From positions 1 through 58,443 of the forward strand of contig JAPOQZ010000170.1 in assembly GCA_026710435.1 (NCBI GenBank): a stretch of DNA of 58,443 bases. The letters run 5' to 3'. Of the stretch, positions 16,824 through 23,945 are shown piece after piece. The position numbers and the translations under genes were made by a program. The DNA is from a bacterium (GTDB lineage: Bacteria; Actinomycetota; Acidimicrobiia; Spongiisociales; Spongiisociaceae). The first letter of the stretch is position 1; the number at the start of each line of letters is the position of its first letter. The notes below the pieces were generated by a model that was given only the letters and a program-made list of their open reading frames with translations, did no database searches and had not been told where the DNA came from.

Positions 16824-16926
16824 GAGGGTACTGAGCAATCCACCAGCGGCCTGCCAACCGCCGGCACAATTCCTGGGCCGGCGGGCGGCATGCCCGAGCA
16901 ATCGTCATTGTTCAGCACCCTCCTAG
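16821..16926 (-). mobile_element. Repeat family R3, complete copy at the pnp stop codon (MITE-like)
   Basis: About 106 bp with imperfect terminal inverted repeats TAGGAGGGTACTGAGCAAT and ATTGTTCAGCACCCTCCTA. Internal segments are also complementary, so the whole element can fold into one long hairpin. The first three bases are the pnp stop codon. It may serve as a bidirectional terminator. The right edge is CCTAG, the left flank ATAG, so a target duplication is not exact here. Confidence 0.8.
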
Positions 16927-17090
16927 GAGACACTCCCTTTAGAGGTGGGCGGATAGATGCTCACCTGAGGAAGAGGTAACCGCGACGGTGGCGACACCGC
17001 AGGCATGGCGAGCGGTGTTCCGGACGGGAACCGCGCCGGGTCTGCGGAGACGGCCGTCGCGTCCGCCTCTCGCGACCTCTCTCCCGAAAC

Positions 17091-17096
17091 TAGGCT
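17091..17096 (+). promoter_or_regulatory. -10 box for leaderless mutM
   Basis: TAGGCT ends 8 bases before the ATG at 17105. No Shine-Dalgarno precedes the ATG, which is consistent with a leaderless transcript. Confidence 0.55.
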
Positions 17097-17104
17097 TTCC
17101 CGGT

Positions 17105-17971
17105 ATGCCGGAACTCCCTGATGTCGTCCTGTATCTGGAGGCGTTGGAGCGGTTCGTCGGTGGCCGTACCATCGAGAGGGCGCGTGTCATGTCGGTGTCG
17201 CTCCTGCGCACCTTCGATCCACCCGTTCACGAGACCGAGGGCCGGCGCGTACTTGGTTTCCGCCGTATGGGTAAGCGGATCGTGTGGGAGCTGGAGGACG
17301 AGTTGTTCATGGTGTTCCACCTGATGATCGCCGGGCGTTTCAGGTGGAGAAAGCGTGGTTCGACTCCCCCTAGGAAGACCGGGCATGCGGCCTTCGACTT
17401 CGATCACGGCACGCTGGTGCTGACCGAGCAGGGCAGCAAGAAGCGGACCTCGCTTCACATCCATCGAGGCCGCAAGGAACTCGTGGGGCATGACCGGGGA
17501 GGGGTCGAACCTCTGGAAGTGGACCTCGCGCGCTTCCGGGAGGCCTTGCTGAGAGAGAACCGCACGCTCAAGCGGGCCTTGACCGACCCTAGGCTCTTCT
17601 CGGGAATAGGCAACGCCTATTCGGACGAGATCCTCCATCGAGCCGGTCTCTCTCCTGTCAGGCTCACTCGACGGCTCACAGACTCGGAGGTCGAGCGCCT
17701 TCGACATGCAACAAGGAGTTCCCTCGTCGAGTGGGTCGACCGGTTACGGGCGGAGGTGGGCGAGGGCTTCCCCGAGAAGGTCACGGCGTTCCGCCCCGAG
17801 ATGGCCGTCCATGGCAAGTTCGGTCATTCGTGCCCGGCGTGCGGAGAACCCGTCAGGAGGATCGTCTACGCCTCGAACGAGACCAACTACTGCGCAGGCT
17901 GCCAGACGGGGGGAAAGGTTCTTGCGGACCGGGCCCTGTCGAGGTTGCTGAAGGACGACTGGCCCCGCTGA
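17105..17971 (+). CDS. mutM: Formamidopyrimidine-DNA glycosylase family protein (Fpg/MutM)
   Basis: Bifunctional glycosylase/AP lyase that removes oxidised purines. The mature N-terminus is PELPDV, with the catalytic Pro2 and Glu3. MGKRI supplies the conserved lysine loop, and GIGNAYSDEILHRAGLSP is the helix-two-turn-helix signature. A C-terminal zinc finger has CPAC and CAGC separated by 18 residues. It has 288 residues. ATG 17105 is required for the catalytic N-terminus; the longer upstream frame would be inactive. It lacks the usual polA/coaE company and has its own promoter. Confidence 0.93.
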   Translation: MPELPDVVLYLEALERFVGGRTIERARVMSVSLLRTFDPPVHETEGRRVLGFRRMGKRIVWELEDELFMVFHLMIAGRFRWRKRGSTPPRKTGHAAFDFDHGTLVLTEQGSKKRTSLHIHRGRKELVGHDRGGVEPLEVDLARFREALLRENRTLKRALTDPRLFSGIGNAYSDEILHRAGLSPVRLTRRLTDSEVERLRHATRSSLVEWVDRLRAEVGEGFPEKVTAFRPEMAVHGKFGHSCPACGEPVRRIVYASNETNYCAGCQTGGKVLADRALSRLLKDDWPR

Positions 17972-18005
17972 ACGCCGGCTCCCCTGCCCTGGGGGGACGG
18001 GATCG

Positions 18006-18113
18006 TCAGGTGGCCGACGGCCACATGTAGAACGCGACGACGATGGCGATCAGGATGACTGCGGCGAGCGTGGCGCCGAGTCGATTCGGTTTGGGATCAT
18101 CCGGCGAAGCCAT
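18006..18113 (-). CDS. 35-residue single-span membrane protein
   Basis: Short minus-strand gene: MASPDDPKPNRLGAT, then a hydrophobic segment LAAVILIAIVVAFYMW, ending PSAT. One predicted membrane helix at residues 15-31 with a charged N-terminal head, so probably anchored with the N-terminus inside. Support for its reality comes from a TATCCT box ending 7 bases before the ATG, the same leaderless layout as its neighbours, and from a plausible small-protein composition. The function is unknown. It lies tail-to-tail with mutM and upstream of nothing on its own strand. Confidence 0.6.
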   Translation of the reverse strand: MASPDDPKPNRLGATLAAVILIAIVVAFYMWPSAT

Positions 18114-18120
18114 GGTGGGC

Positions 18121-18126
18121 AGGATA
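18121..18126 (-). promoter_or_regulatory. -10 box for the 35-residue membrane protein
   Basis: Minus-strand TATCCT, 7 bases before the ATG at 18113; typical leaderless spacing in this window. Confidence 0.5.
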
Positions 18127-18216
18127 GACCGTGACCGGCGATCCGCGGGTCATTGTGCTGTGGCCCCTGGTCCTCGCAACGCTCAACGACACCTGACAGG
18201 CGGTCACGATGGGTGG

Positions 18217-18909
18217 TTACCAGATCGGCCAGGGGAGTGGCGGCCGATCGGTCGGGGGGTCGGGATGCACCGGTTCGGCAAGGATCGCTTCGACCCGCTC
18301 CACCAGCGCGTCGGCCTCCACGCTGCTCAAGAGTTCCACGGCTCTGGCGTGCAGTCCGCGGTCGAGAGCATCCCGCACCTTGCGTACTCTCACAACCATC
18401 TCATCGGGCAGCGGGCGACCGGCGAATCCCCACATCACCGTGCGAAGCTTGGGCAGCGGGTGGAGGGCCACGCCGTGGTCAATGCACCAAAGGCTGCCGG
18501 AGCGGTCGGCGAGTACGTGGCCTGCTTTGCGGTCGGCGTTGTTGATCACCAGATCCAGTGTGGCGACCGGCCAGAGGAGGTCGTCTGCCCGGTTGATGAA
18601 TGGCGCCGGGTCGAAACCTTCGTCCACATCCACGAAGGTCTGGGCAGAACCGGGTCCGAAGGGGCCCTCCGCCGGTCTGGTCTCAGGAACTGATCCCAGA
18701 CCAGCCGCTTCCGATACCTCGAAGGTCAGCACTTCGCGAACCGGAAGGGTGCGGCAGTCGAAGTCGTAGAGGGGCCGCTGGCCCTGCTCGGGCTTGTAGA
18801 CGACTAGGTGGCCGGCATCCGTCCTGGCCAGGAGGGTGGCGTTCGAAGCGTTGCGGAACCGGCCGAGGACTTCGGCGATGTGCCATTCGTGGGCGCCCGG
18901 ACCGGTCAC
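18217..18909 (-). CDS. SCO1664 family protein (PI3/4-kinase-like fold)
   Basis: Conserved actinobacterial family (SCO1664/TIGR03843). Seen here: SNATLLARTDAGHLVVYKPEQGQRPLYDFD near the N-terminus, LVINNADRKAGHVL with the presumed catalytic Asp/Asn near the middle, and the IDHGVALH metal-binding motif. These resemble the kinase-like core of PI3/PI4 kinases; activity of the bacterial proteins is not established. GTG 18909 is preferred because it overlaps the preceding stop as GTGA; a TTG at 18942 is an alternative. It is the third gene of an operon with DUF3090 and a phosphatase. Confidence 0.85.
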   Translation of the reverse strand: MTGPGAHEWHIAEVLGRFRNASNATLLARTDAGHLVVYKPEQGQRPLYDFDCRTLPVREVLTFEVSEAAGLGSVPETRPAEGPFGPGSAQTFVDVDEGFDPAPFINRADDLLWPVATLDLVINNADRKAGHVLADRSGSLWCIDHGVALHPLPKLRTVMWGFAGRPLPDEMVVRVRKVRDALDRGLHARAVELLSSVEADALVERVEAILAEPVHPDPPTDRPPLPWPIW

Positions 18910-19418
18910 CCTGGAGGTCGGTGGCCGTTTCCCGATGGGCAATGATGGCCACCCGGATCCTCCGGGAGCAGGCAGTTGGGGCAGCGAGGACGACCAGCGT
19001 GGACCGCCTTCAGGGCGAGCAGGCCTGCGGCTCGCAGTTGCTCGGCGGTGATCGTGAAGACGGCGTGGCTGTCGTCCTCGATCCCTTCGAGCATGACCGT
19101 CATGCGGTCCCTGCTCTCGATCCGCATGGCTATCGATCTGACCTGGAGACCCACGGATTCCGGACCTGGCGGCGGGGGCAGGTCGTCGAACAGGGACACC
19201 ATCGCCTCTACCGTGTCCTCGTCCAGTTCCCAGCCCAGATTCGACAGCAACTCAAGACCCTGCTCGCCGAGTGCAGCCGCCTGGCCCTTCTCGCACTTGA
19301 ACCAGGCGGCACTACCGGCTGCCTCGACGAACAGATAGAACGTCCTCTTTCCCGGGCTTCCGACGGCTCCCACCAGGAAGCGATCCACCGGCCCGAAGTC
19401 CTGCAGCGAGTCGCTCAT
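18906..19418 (-). CDS. DUF3090 / TIGR03847 family protein
   Basis: 170-residue protein of an actinobacteria-specific family of unknown function. The family patterns are visible: an N-terminal beta-rich region (DRFLVGAVGSPGKRTFYLF, QVRSIAMRI) and a C-terminal cysteine-rich tail CPNCLLPEDPGGHHCP followed by NGHR, which looks like a small metal-binding knuckle. The ATG overlaps the upstream phosphatase stop (ATGA), and its own stop overlaps the SCO1664 start. In mycobacteria and streptomycetes the same three genes sit near mshC; mshC is not in this window. Confidence 0.88.
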   Translation of the reverse strand: MSDSLQDFGPVDRFLVGAVGSPGKRTFYLFVEAAGSAAWFKCEKGQAAALGEQGLELLSNLGWELDEDTVEAMVSLFDDLPPPPGPESVGLQVRSIAMRIESRDRMTVMLEGIEDDSHAVFTITAEQLRAAGLLALKAVHAGRPRCPNCLLPEDPGGHHCPSGNGHRPPG

Positions 19419-20017
19419 CGGTCCAGAACAAGGGTGTTTATGGAACCAATCCAGGGCGGCCGGTTCTTCTCCAGCCGGAGGTCCGAGATGGAGGCAGGAG
19501 CGATCCGGAGCCGTTGGAAGAGGTCTAGGGGCTGCCCGAGGTAGTAGGCGAGAACCAGCTTGATTACGTCGCTGTGGCTGACCGCTACCGCGGTGCCATC
19601 CCCCAGGTCCTCCGTGATCCGTTCCACGGACGCAACGGCGCGCGTCTGTGCTTCCACGAACGATTCGCCCGCCGGGAAACGGAAGCGGGCCGGGTTGAGC
19701 TGAACGGTTCTCCAGTGCTCGTTGTGGCGCAGGTCGTCGAGGTCCTTCCCGGTCCAGCAGCCGAAGTCGATCTCGGTGAGGCCAGGTTCGAGGATGGGGG
19801 ACAGACCGTGGGGACGGGCGACGATGCACGCCGTCTCCAGGGTCCGCTCGATGGGAGAGCTGTAGACCGCCTGTAGAGCCAGCCCGGCCAGGACCTGGGA
19901 AGTGGCGAGGGCGGCCTCCTCTCCGGCTTCTCCGAGAGACACGCCGGGGTTCCGGCCGGTGAGGCGAGTTCCTGTTTCCGGCGTGGGGGCGTGCCGGACC
20001 AGCAGTATGCGTGCCAT
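19415..20017 (-). CDS. Histidine phosphatase family protein (MSMEG_4193 type)
   Basis: 200-residue member of the phosphoglycerate-mutase-like superfamily. The RHG-type motif is LLVRHAPTPETGTRLTGR at the N-terminus with the phosphorylated histidine at residue 8; a conserved Arg and Glu follow in SSPIERTLETA and TEIDFG; the second histidine is in VAVSHSDVIKL. The substrate is not known. It is first in the operon with DUF3090 and SCO1664, and a TAGCCT box 8 bases before its ATG suggests a leaderless operon mRNA. Confidence 0.9.
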   Translation of the reverse strand: MARILLVRHAPTPETGTRLTGRNPGVSLGEAGEEAALATSQVLAGLALQAVYSSPIERTLETACIVARPHGLSPILEPGLTEIDFGCWTGKDLDDLRHNEHWRTVQLNPARFRFPAGESFVEAQTRAVASVERITEDLGDGTAVAVSHSDVIKLVLAYYLGQPLDLFQRLRIAPASISDLRLEKNRPPWIGSINTLVLDR

Positions 20018-20025
20018 TCATTGTC

Positions 20026-20031
20026 AGGCTA
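20026..20031 (-). promoter_or_regulatory. -10 box of the phosphatase-DUF3090-SCO1664 operon
   Basis: Minus-strand TAGCCT ending 8 bases before the ATG at 20017; no Shine-Dalgarno precedes the start. Confidence 0.5.
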
Positions 20032-20050
20032 GACAACCGGAGGGGTAAGT

Positions 20051-20250
20051 CCTAACCCCGTATTCGTGCGGCGGTGTGTACTGGGCGAACATGGTGCGGC
20101 AAATGAGCTTCTGAACAGGGGTTATGGCTATTTCGGTAGTCTCGTCTCGGCCGGGGCGCGACCTTCACCCGTCGGGTCGATCCTGGCCTCGTCGCGATGA
20201 TGTGGTTGATGTGGCATCGCGCCGCCGGTATGTCTGGAGAGATGGAGAGT
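20051..20250 (+). repeat. Dispersed repeat family R2, copy C
   Basis: Matches copies A and B through ATGAGCTTCTGAACAGGGG, GTCTCGTCTCGGCC, GACCTTCACCCGTCGGGT and GATGATGTGGTTGATGTGGC. The first arm of the hairpin is altered (CCGGGGCGCG), so the 9-bp stem of the other copies is weakened. One single-base difference breaks any shared reading frame with copy B, arguing that R2 is not coding. Confidence 0.65.
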
Positions 20251-20271
20251 CAGGGCTGAAGCGCGGCCGGT

Positions 20272-20952
20272 TCACCCGGCGTCCGGCAGCGGAAGGATGT
20301 TGTCCGGCGCGTTGTTCCTGACGCTGTTCACCCTCGTTGACACGGGGTGCCAGGCGATGCGGATGGCCGGGAAGGGGATGAGCAGGTCCTGGACCGCTTC
20401 GGGCTCACGGACCTCGCGATCCAGCCATAGGTCCCATTTGTCCCGCTCCAGGATCACCGGCATCCGGGTGTGGATGGAAGCGATGGAGTCGTTGGCCCGG
20501 GTCGTGATGATCGCGCAACTCTTGGTCCACGTCCTCGTCTCGGGATCCCGCCAGGACGCCCAGATACCCGCGAACGCCATGGGAGATCGATCGGCCATGG
20601 TGACGTAATAGGGCTGCCGTCCCCGGGTCTTGGGGGTCCATTCGAAGAACCCTCCGGCGGGGAGGAGGCACCGGTGGCGGCGCAGCGAATCCCGGAATGT
20701 CGGCTTGGTGGCCACGGTCTCGGCCCTGGCGTTGATGTTCAGGGGACCTTTGCGGTCTCGCGCCCAGTGGGGGATCAAACCCCATCTGAACACCCCTAGT
20801 AGGCGGTCCCCTTGGTGTTCGGCAACGCCGTACACCTCGTCGGTGGGCGCAACGTTGTAGCTGTGTCTCAGTGGCTCGGTAACCACCCGGTGCACGCCGA
20901 AATAGTCGGCCAGGACATCCGGGTCCTCGTTGATCACGTACCTTCCGCACAT
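20272..20952 (-). CDS. SOS response-associated peptidase (SRAP/HMCES/YedK)
   Basis: Forms a covalent thiazolidine link to abasic sites in single-stranded DNA and shields them. It has 226 residues. The catalytic Cys2 is exposed after Met removal (MCGRYVI), followed by the active-site Asn in SYNVAPTDEV and RWGLIPHWA, the Glu in GGFFEW and the His in SIHTRMPVIL. All expected residues are present. It ends beside an R2 repeat. TACCCT 10 bases before the ATG is a possible leaderless promoter. Confidence 0.94.
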   Translation of the reverse strand: MCGRYVINEDPDVLADYFGVHRVVTEPLRHSYNVAPTDEVYGVAEHQGDRLLGVFRWGLIPHWARDRKGPLNINARAETVATKPTFRDSLRRHRCLLPAGGFFEWTPKTRGRQPYYVTMADRSPMAFAGIWASWRDPETRTWTKSCAIITTRANDSIASIHTRMPVILERDKWDLWLDREVREPEAVQDLLIPFPAIRIAWHPVSTRVNSVRNNAPDNILPLPDAG

Positions 20953-21070
20953 TCGCAGATCCAGGGTACTGCTCCGTCCGGTACGCGAATCCCTTCCACC
21001 GCTGGTGCCTCAGGCCCCAATTCGATGGGTCGGGGCTTCCATTGCCGGGCCCCACCGCTAGCCTGCGAGT

Positions 21071-21433
21071 GCGGCGAGTTCGCCAGACGGCCGCGGTTGC
21101 CAAGTCAATCGAGGAAAGTCCGGACTCCACAGGACAGGGAGCTGGGTAACGCCCAGGCGGGGTGACCCGACGGAAAGTGCCACAGAAACCAGACCGCCGA
21201 TGGCCGCAGGGCACAGGCAAGGGTGAAACGGTGGTGTAAGAGACCACCAGCATCCCGGGAGACCGGGGTGGCTGGTAAACCCCTCCCGGAGCAAGGTCAA
21301 GCAGAGGCGCCGGTGGTCCGCCGATCAAGCCTCGGGTGGACCGCAACGAGGTCTGGCGGTAACGCAGATCCCAGATGGATGGCCGTCGCCCGTCAAGGCG
21401 TACAGAATCCGGCTTACCGGCGGACTCGCCCCT
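21071..21433 (+). ncRNA. rnpB: RNase P RNA (class A)
   Basis: The catalytic RNA of tRNA 5'-end processing. The conserved region GAGGAAAGTCCGGACTCCAC starts at 21111, and the distal conserved block TACAGAATCCGGCTTA is near 21400. GGCGAGTTCGCC at 21073-21084 pairs with GGCGGACTCGCC at 21419-21430 to form P1. The interior AGACCGCCGATGG, GGGTGAAACGGTGG and GCAACGAGGTC segments fit the class A fold. Ends are set by P1 and are accurate to a few bases. An R3 repeat begins about 15 bases downstream. Confidence 0.95.
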
Positions 21434-21447
21434 TCCTCACCGTCCCG

Positions 21448-21554
21448 CGAGGATTGTGCTGAACAATGACGATTGCTCGGGCCTGCCGCCCGCCATCCCA
21501 GGAGCAATGCCGGCGGTTGGCAGGCCGCTGGTGGCTTGCTCAGGACCCTCCTAG
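21448..21554 (+). mobile_element. Repeat family R3, complete copy after rnpB (MITE-like)
   Basis: Nearly the same as the copies at 16821 and 51000: TGCTGAACAATGACGATTGC, then GGGCCTGCCGCCCGCC, GGCGGTTGGCAGGCCGCTGG and CTCAGGACCCTCCTAG. The left edge is altered to GAGGATTGTG. The right edge contains the last codons and stop of the convergent membrane-protein gene. Confidence 0.8.
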
Positions 21555-21935
21555 AGCGCCGCCCGCATACCCGATCGCGGCTGCCGCCAAGGCGAACACC
21601 ACCAGAGTCAGGATCCCGGCCGGGCTACCCCGCACGAGACTGAGCGAGGCGACCACCGCGTAAAGGCCCAGGGACGCCAGACTTCCCGGCAGGCCCGGCA
21701 TGGGCTTACCGGCGAGCCGTCCCGCTACGTACCCTCCCACCAACTCTCCACCGATCAGCGAAAGCGAGAGGACCGCCCAGTCGGCGGTCTCGCCGGTCGC
21801 CACTCCGAGCTGGCCGAGGAGCGACAGGACCGTGGTTCCGGCGAAGCCTGCGACGGCCATGACCAGGAGACCCGAAACAGTTCCGAGCCCCACGGGCCCC
21901 CAGCGGACCGGCGTCCGGAGCGGCGGCTCCTTCAT
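21540..21935 (-). CDS. Small four-helix membrane protein
   Basis: 131 residues with about four predicted membrane segments, Gly/Ala/Leu-rich, including GGELVGGYVAGRLAG, which resembles the glycine-rich motifs of TIGR04086-like membrane proteins. No function is assigned. ATG 21935 follows a GAGG and is preferred to the ATG at 21995, which has no ribosome binding site. The final residues GGS and the TGA stop lie inside the R3 element, so insertion of the repeat replaced the original C-terminus. Confidence 0.6.
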   Translation of the reverse strand: MKEPPLRTPVRWGPVGLGTVSGLLVMAVAGFAGTTVLSLLGQLGVATGETADWAVLSLSLIGGELVGGYVAGRLAGKPMPGLPGSLASLGLYAVVASLSLVRGSPAGILTLVVFALAAAAIGYAGGALGGS

Positions 21936-22064
21936 CTGGTGAAACCTCGGGGCACAGCCATCCACACCGGAGTTAAGACTAAGGGAAGTTGTCATCTATT
22001 GCGAAACTCGTTGCGGGGTCCTCGGGTCTAACCCAAGACAACAAAGCAACAAGGGAGGTCCCAG

Positions 22065-22703
22065 TTGGCCGGCTCACTGAACAAGTATCTCGCCGAGCTG
22101 CTCGGAACGTTCGTGCTGATCGGTGTCGGCTCCATGGCAATTCTCAGCGCCGGTGGGAATATCGTCGCTATCGCGCTCGGATTCGGCCTCGCGATGCTCG
22201 CCGCCATCTACATGTTCGGCGCGGTGTCGGGCGCGCACGTCAATCCGGCTCTTACGTTCGCCAGACTTCTTCGGGGGGAGATATCCGGGGCGGACCTGGT
22301 TGGCTACGTGGTTGCACAGTTGGCCGGCGCCCTCCTGGCCTCCGGTCTGGTGGCTGCCGTGGCCGGTGTCGGAGGTGTGGAGCAAACCGTTCCGGCCGGT
22401 GGGCGCGGGATCGCTCCGGCAGAGGTGTTCGTTCTTGAGGCGATCCTCACGGCCGTTCTCGTAATCGTCTTCCTGCGGACCACATCGGGTGACGGTGCGA
22501 CAGCCCCGATCGGCGTAGCACTGGCCCTTACCGTGATCCACCTGGCGGCAGTGCCCCTGACCGGTGCCTCCGTGAACCCGGTTAGGAGCCTCGGGCCGGC
22601 GATCATCGCCGTCGAATTCACCGAAGTGTGGGCCTACATTCTGGGACCGCTGGTGGGAGCGATCGTCGGTGTCTACGTCGACAGGTTTGTGAACGAGTCG
22701 TAA
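22065..22703 (+). CDS. MIP family channel (aquaporin/glycerol facilitator)
   Basis: Six-helix membrane channel of 212 residues. The first pore motif is intact in SGAHVNPALTFARLL; the second is NPVRS in GASVNPVRSLGPAI, with Val in place of Ala. The aromatic/Arg filter retains the Arg after this motif. The size and the AEFLGTF-like N-terminus (AELLGTFVLIGVG) suit an aquaporin of the AqpZ type; transport of water versus small solutes cannot be decided. The TTG start follows GGGAGGT. Two hairpins follow the stop. Confidence 0.9.
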   Translation: MAGSLNKYLAELLGTFVLIGVGSMAILSAGGNIVAIALGFGLAMLAAIYMFGAVSGAHVNPALTFARLLRGEISGADLVGYVVAQLAGALLASGLVAAVAGVGGVEQTVPAGGRGIAPAEVFVLEAILTAVLVIVFLRTTSGDGATAPIGVALALTVIHLAAVPLTGASVNPVRSLGPAIIAVEFTEVWAYILGPLVGAIVGVYVDRFVNES

Positions 22704-22726
22704 AGGCCTTTCCTCCTCAGGCCTTT
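22702..22726 (+). terminator. Hairpin overlapping the aquaporin stop
   Basis: AAAGGCCT and AGGCCTTT form a perfect 8-bp stem with a 9-base loop. The stem ends in three T, giving a weak intrinsic terminator shape. It starts within the stop codon. Confidence 0.5.
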
Positions 22727-22729
22727 CAC

Positions 22730-22762
22730 AGTGCGGGGCCGGGTACAACCCGGCCCCGCACT
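22730..22762. terminator. Strong GC hairpin terminator
   Basis: A perfect 14-bp inverted repeat, AGTGCGGGGCCGGG and CCCGGCCCCGCACT, with a 5-base loop TACAA. No T-run follows, as is common for actinobacterial terminators. It separates the aquaporin from trpD. Confidence 0.75.
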
Positions 22763-22831
22763 CCGCGTCCTGACCGCTTCGCAGGGACCATCCGGCGGGT
22801 GGCGGGTCGCCGGTGCTCGGCGGTCGCCTGA

Positions 22832-22837
22832 TAAGCT
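22832..22837 (+). promoter_or_regulatory. -10 box for leaderless trpD
   Basis: TAAGCT ends 7 bases before the trpD ATG at 22845; no Shine-Dalgarno is present. Confidence 0.5.
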
Positions 22838-22844
22838 CCCGGCC

Positions 22845-23879
22845 ATGAGAGACTTCTCGTGGTCCGGGACGCTGGGCGTGCTCTCGACCGGCTCGGACCT
22901 TTCACGCCGGCAGGCCCGGAGAGCGATGCGCCAGGTAATGGGAGGCGAAGCCACCCCCGCTCAGATCGCCGGGCTGATCGTCGCCCTCCGCATGAAGGGT
23001 GAGACCGTCGAGGAGATGAGCGGGCTGGTGGAGGGGATGCTGGAGGCCGCCGTCCCGGCGGACCTGGGCGACTCCGATCCTGTGGACATCGTCGGTACCG
23101 GGGGTGATCGTTCGGGCACCTTCAACATCTCGACGACGGCGTCCTTCGTAGCGGCGGGGGCCGGGGTCCCGATCGCCAAACATGGCAACCGGTCCATGTC
23201 GTCGCAATGTGGGTCGGCCGATGTCCTCGAGGCTCTCGGCGTGGTTATCGATCTACCGGTGGAGCAGAACTGTCGGCTCTTTCACGACACCGGTTACGCC
23301 TTCTTCCTGGCGCCGGTCTACCACCCGGCGATGCGGTTCGCGGGACCGGTGAGGAAGGAGTTGGGGATCCCCACCGTGTTCAACTTCCTCGGTCCGCTCA
23401 GCAATCCTGCCGGTGTCAGGCGGTATGCCTTGGGCGTATCGGACGCGAGGATGGCGCAGCGCATGATCAGGGTCCTGGCGATGCTCGGCGCCCGCCGCGC
23501 TGTCGTCTTCCATGGGGAGGACGGGCTGGACGAGTTGACCCTGAGCGGGCCGTCGGTGGTCTGGCGCCTCCGAGACGGTGAGATCGCTAAGACCGAATTC
23601 GTTCCGGAGGATGTGGGTCTGGCTCGACGACCCGTCTCCGACGTGCTCGGAGGCACGGTGGAGACCAACACGGCCATCACCCGCCGGGTGCTTGCAGGCG
23701 CTGGTGGACCGCATCGTGACATATCGGTGCTCAACGCGGCGGCGGCGTTGCTCGTGTCCGGGAGAGCGGCGACGATGGAGGAAGGAATCTCCGTAGCCGC
23801 CGGCGCCATCGACAGCGGCCAAGCCGAACTGGTGCTGGAGCGGGTGGTCACCCGGAGCCGCGAACTCGCCGGCGGCTGA
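22845..23879 (+). CDS. trpD: Anthranilate phosphoribosyltransferase
   Basis: Second step of tryptophan synthesis: anthranilate plus PRPP to phosphoribosyl-anthranilate. It has 344 residues. The PRPP-binding GTGGDRSGTFNIST and KHGNRSMSSQCGSADVLEALG are intact, as are GPVRKELGIPTVFNFLGPL and the dinucleotide-like ED in FHGEDGLDEL. It is a stand-alone trp gene here, with its own promoter and a terminator hairpin just upstream. The longer upstream frame to 22731 would include the terminator and is rejected. Confidence 0.95.
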   Translation: MRDFSWSGTLGVLSTGSDLSRRQARRAMRQVMGGEATPAQIAGLIVALRMKGETVEEMSGLVEGMLEAAVPADLGDSDPVDIVGTGGDRSGTFNISTTASFVAAGAGVPIAKHGNRSMSSQCGSADVLEALGVVIDLPVEQNCRLFHDTGYAFFLAPVYHPAMRFAGPVRKELGIPTVFNFLGPLSNPAGVRRYALGVSDARMAQRMIRVLAMLGARRAVVFHGEDGLDELTLSGPSVVWRLRDGEIAKTEFVPEDVGLARRPVSDVLGGTVETNTAITRRVLAGAGGPHRDISVLNAAAALLVSGRAATMEEGISVAAGAIDSGQAELVLERVVTRSRELAGG

Positions 23880-23932
23880 GTTAGGCTGCCCAAAAGCTCG
23901 CTGAACCGTTACACCTAAGGGCTGGCCGGGTC

Positions 23933-23938
23933 TATCAT
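23933..23938 (+). promoter_or_regulatory. -10 box for the thioredoxin-fold lipoprotein
   Basis: TATCAT ends 7 bases before the GTG at 23946, again leaderless spacing. TTACAC at 23909-23914 is a weak candidate -35 with an 18-base spacer. Confidence 0.45.
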
Positions 23939-23945
23939 TCGGACG

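Noticed and set aside
18152-18196. Tiny plus-strand frame of about 20 codons between the microprotein and SCO1664
   Set aside because: Too short and without promoter or ribosome binding support.
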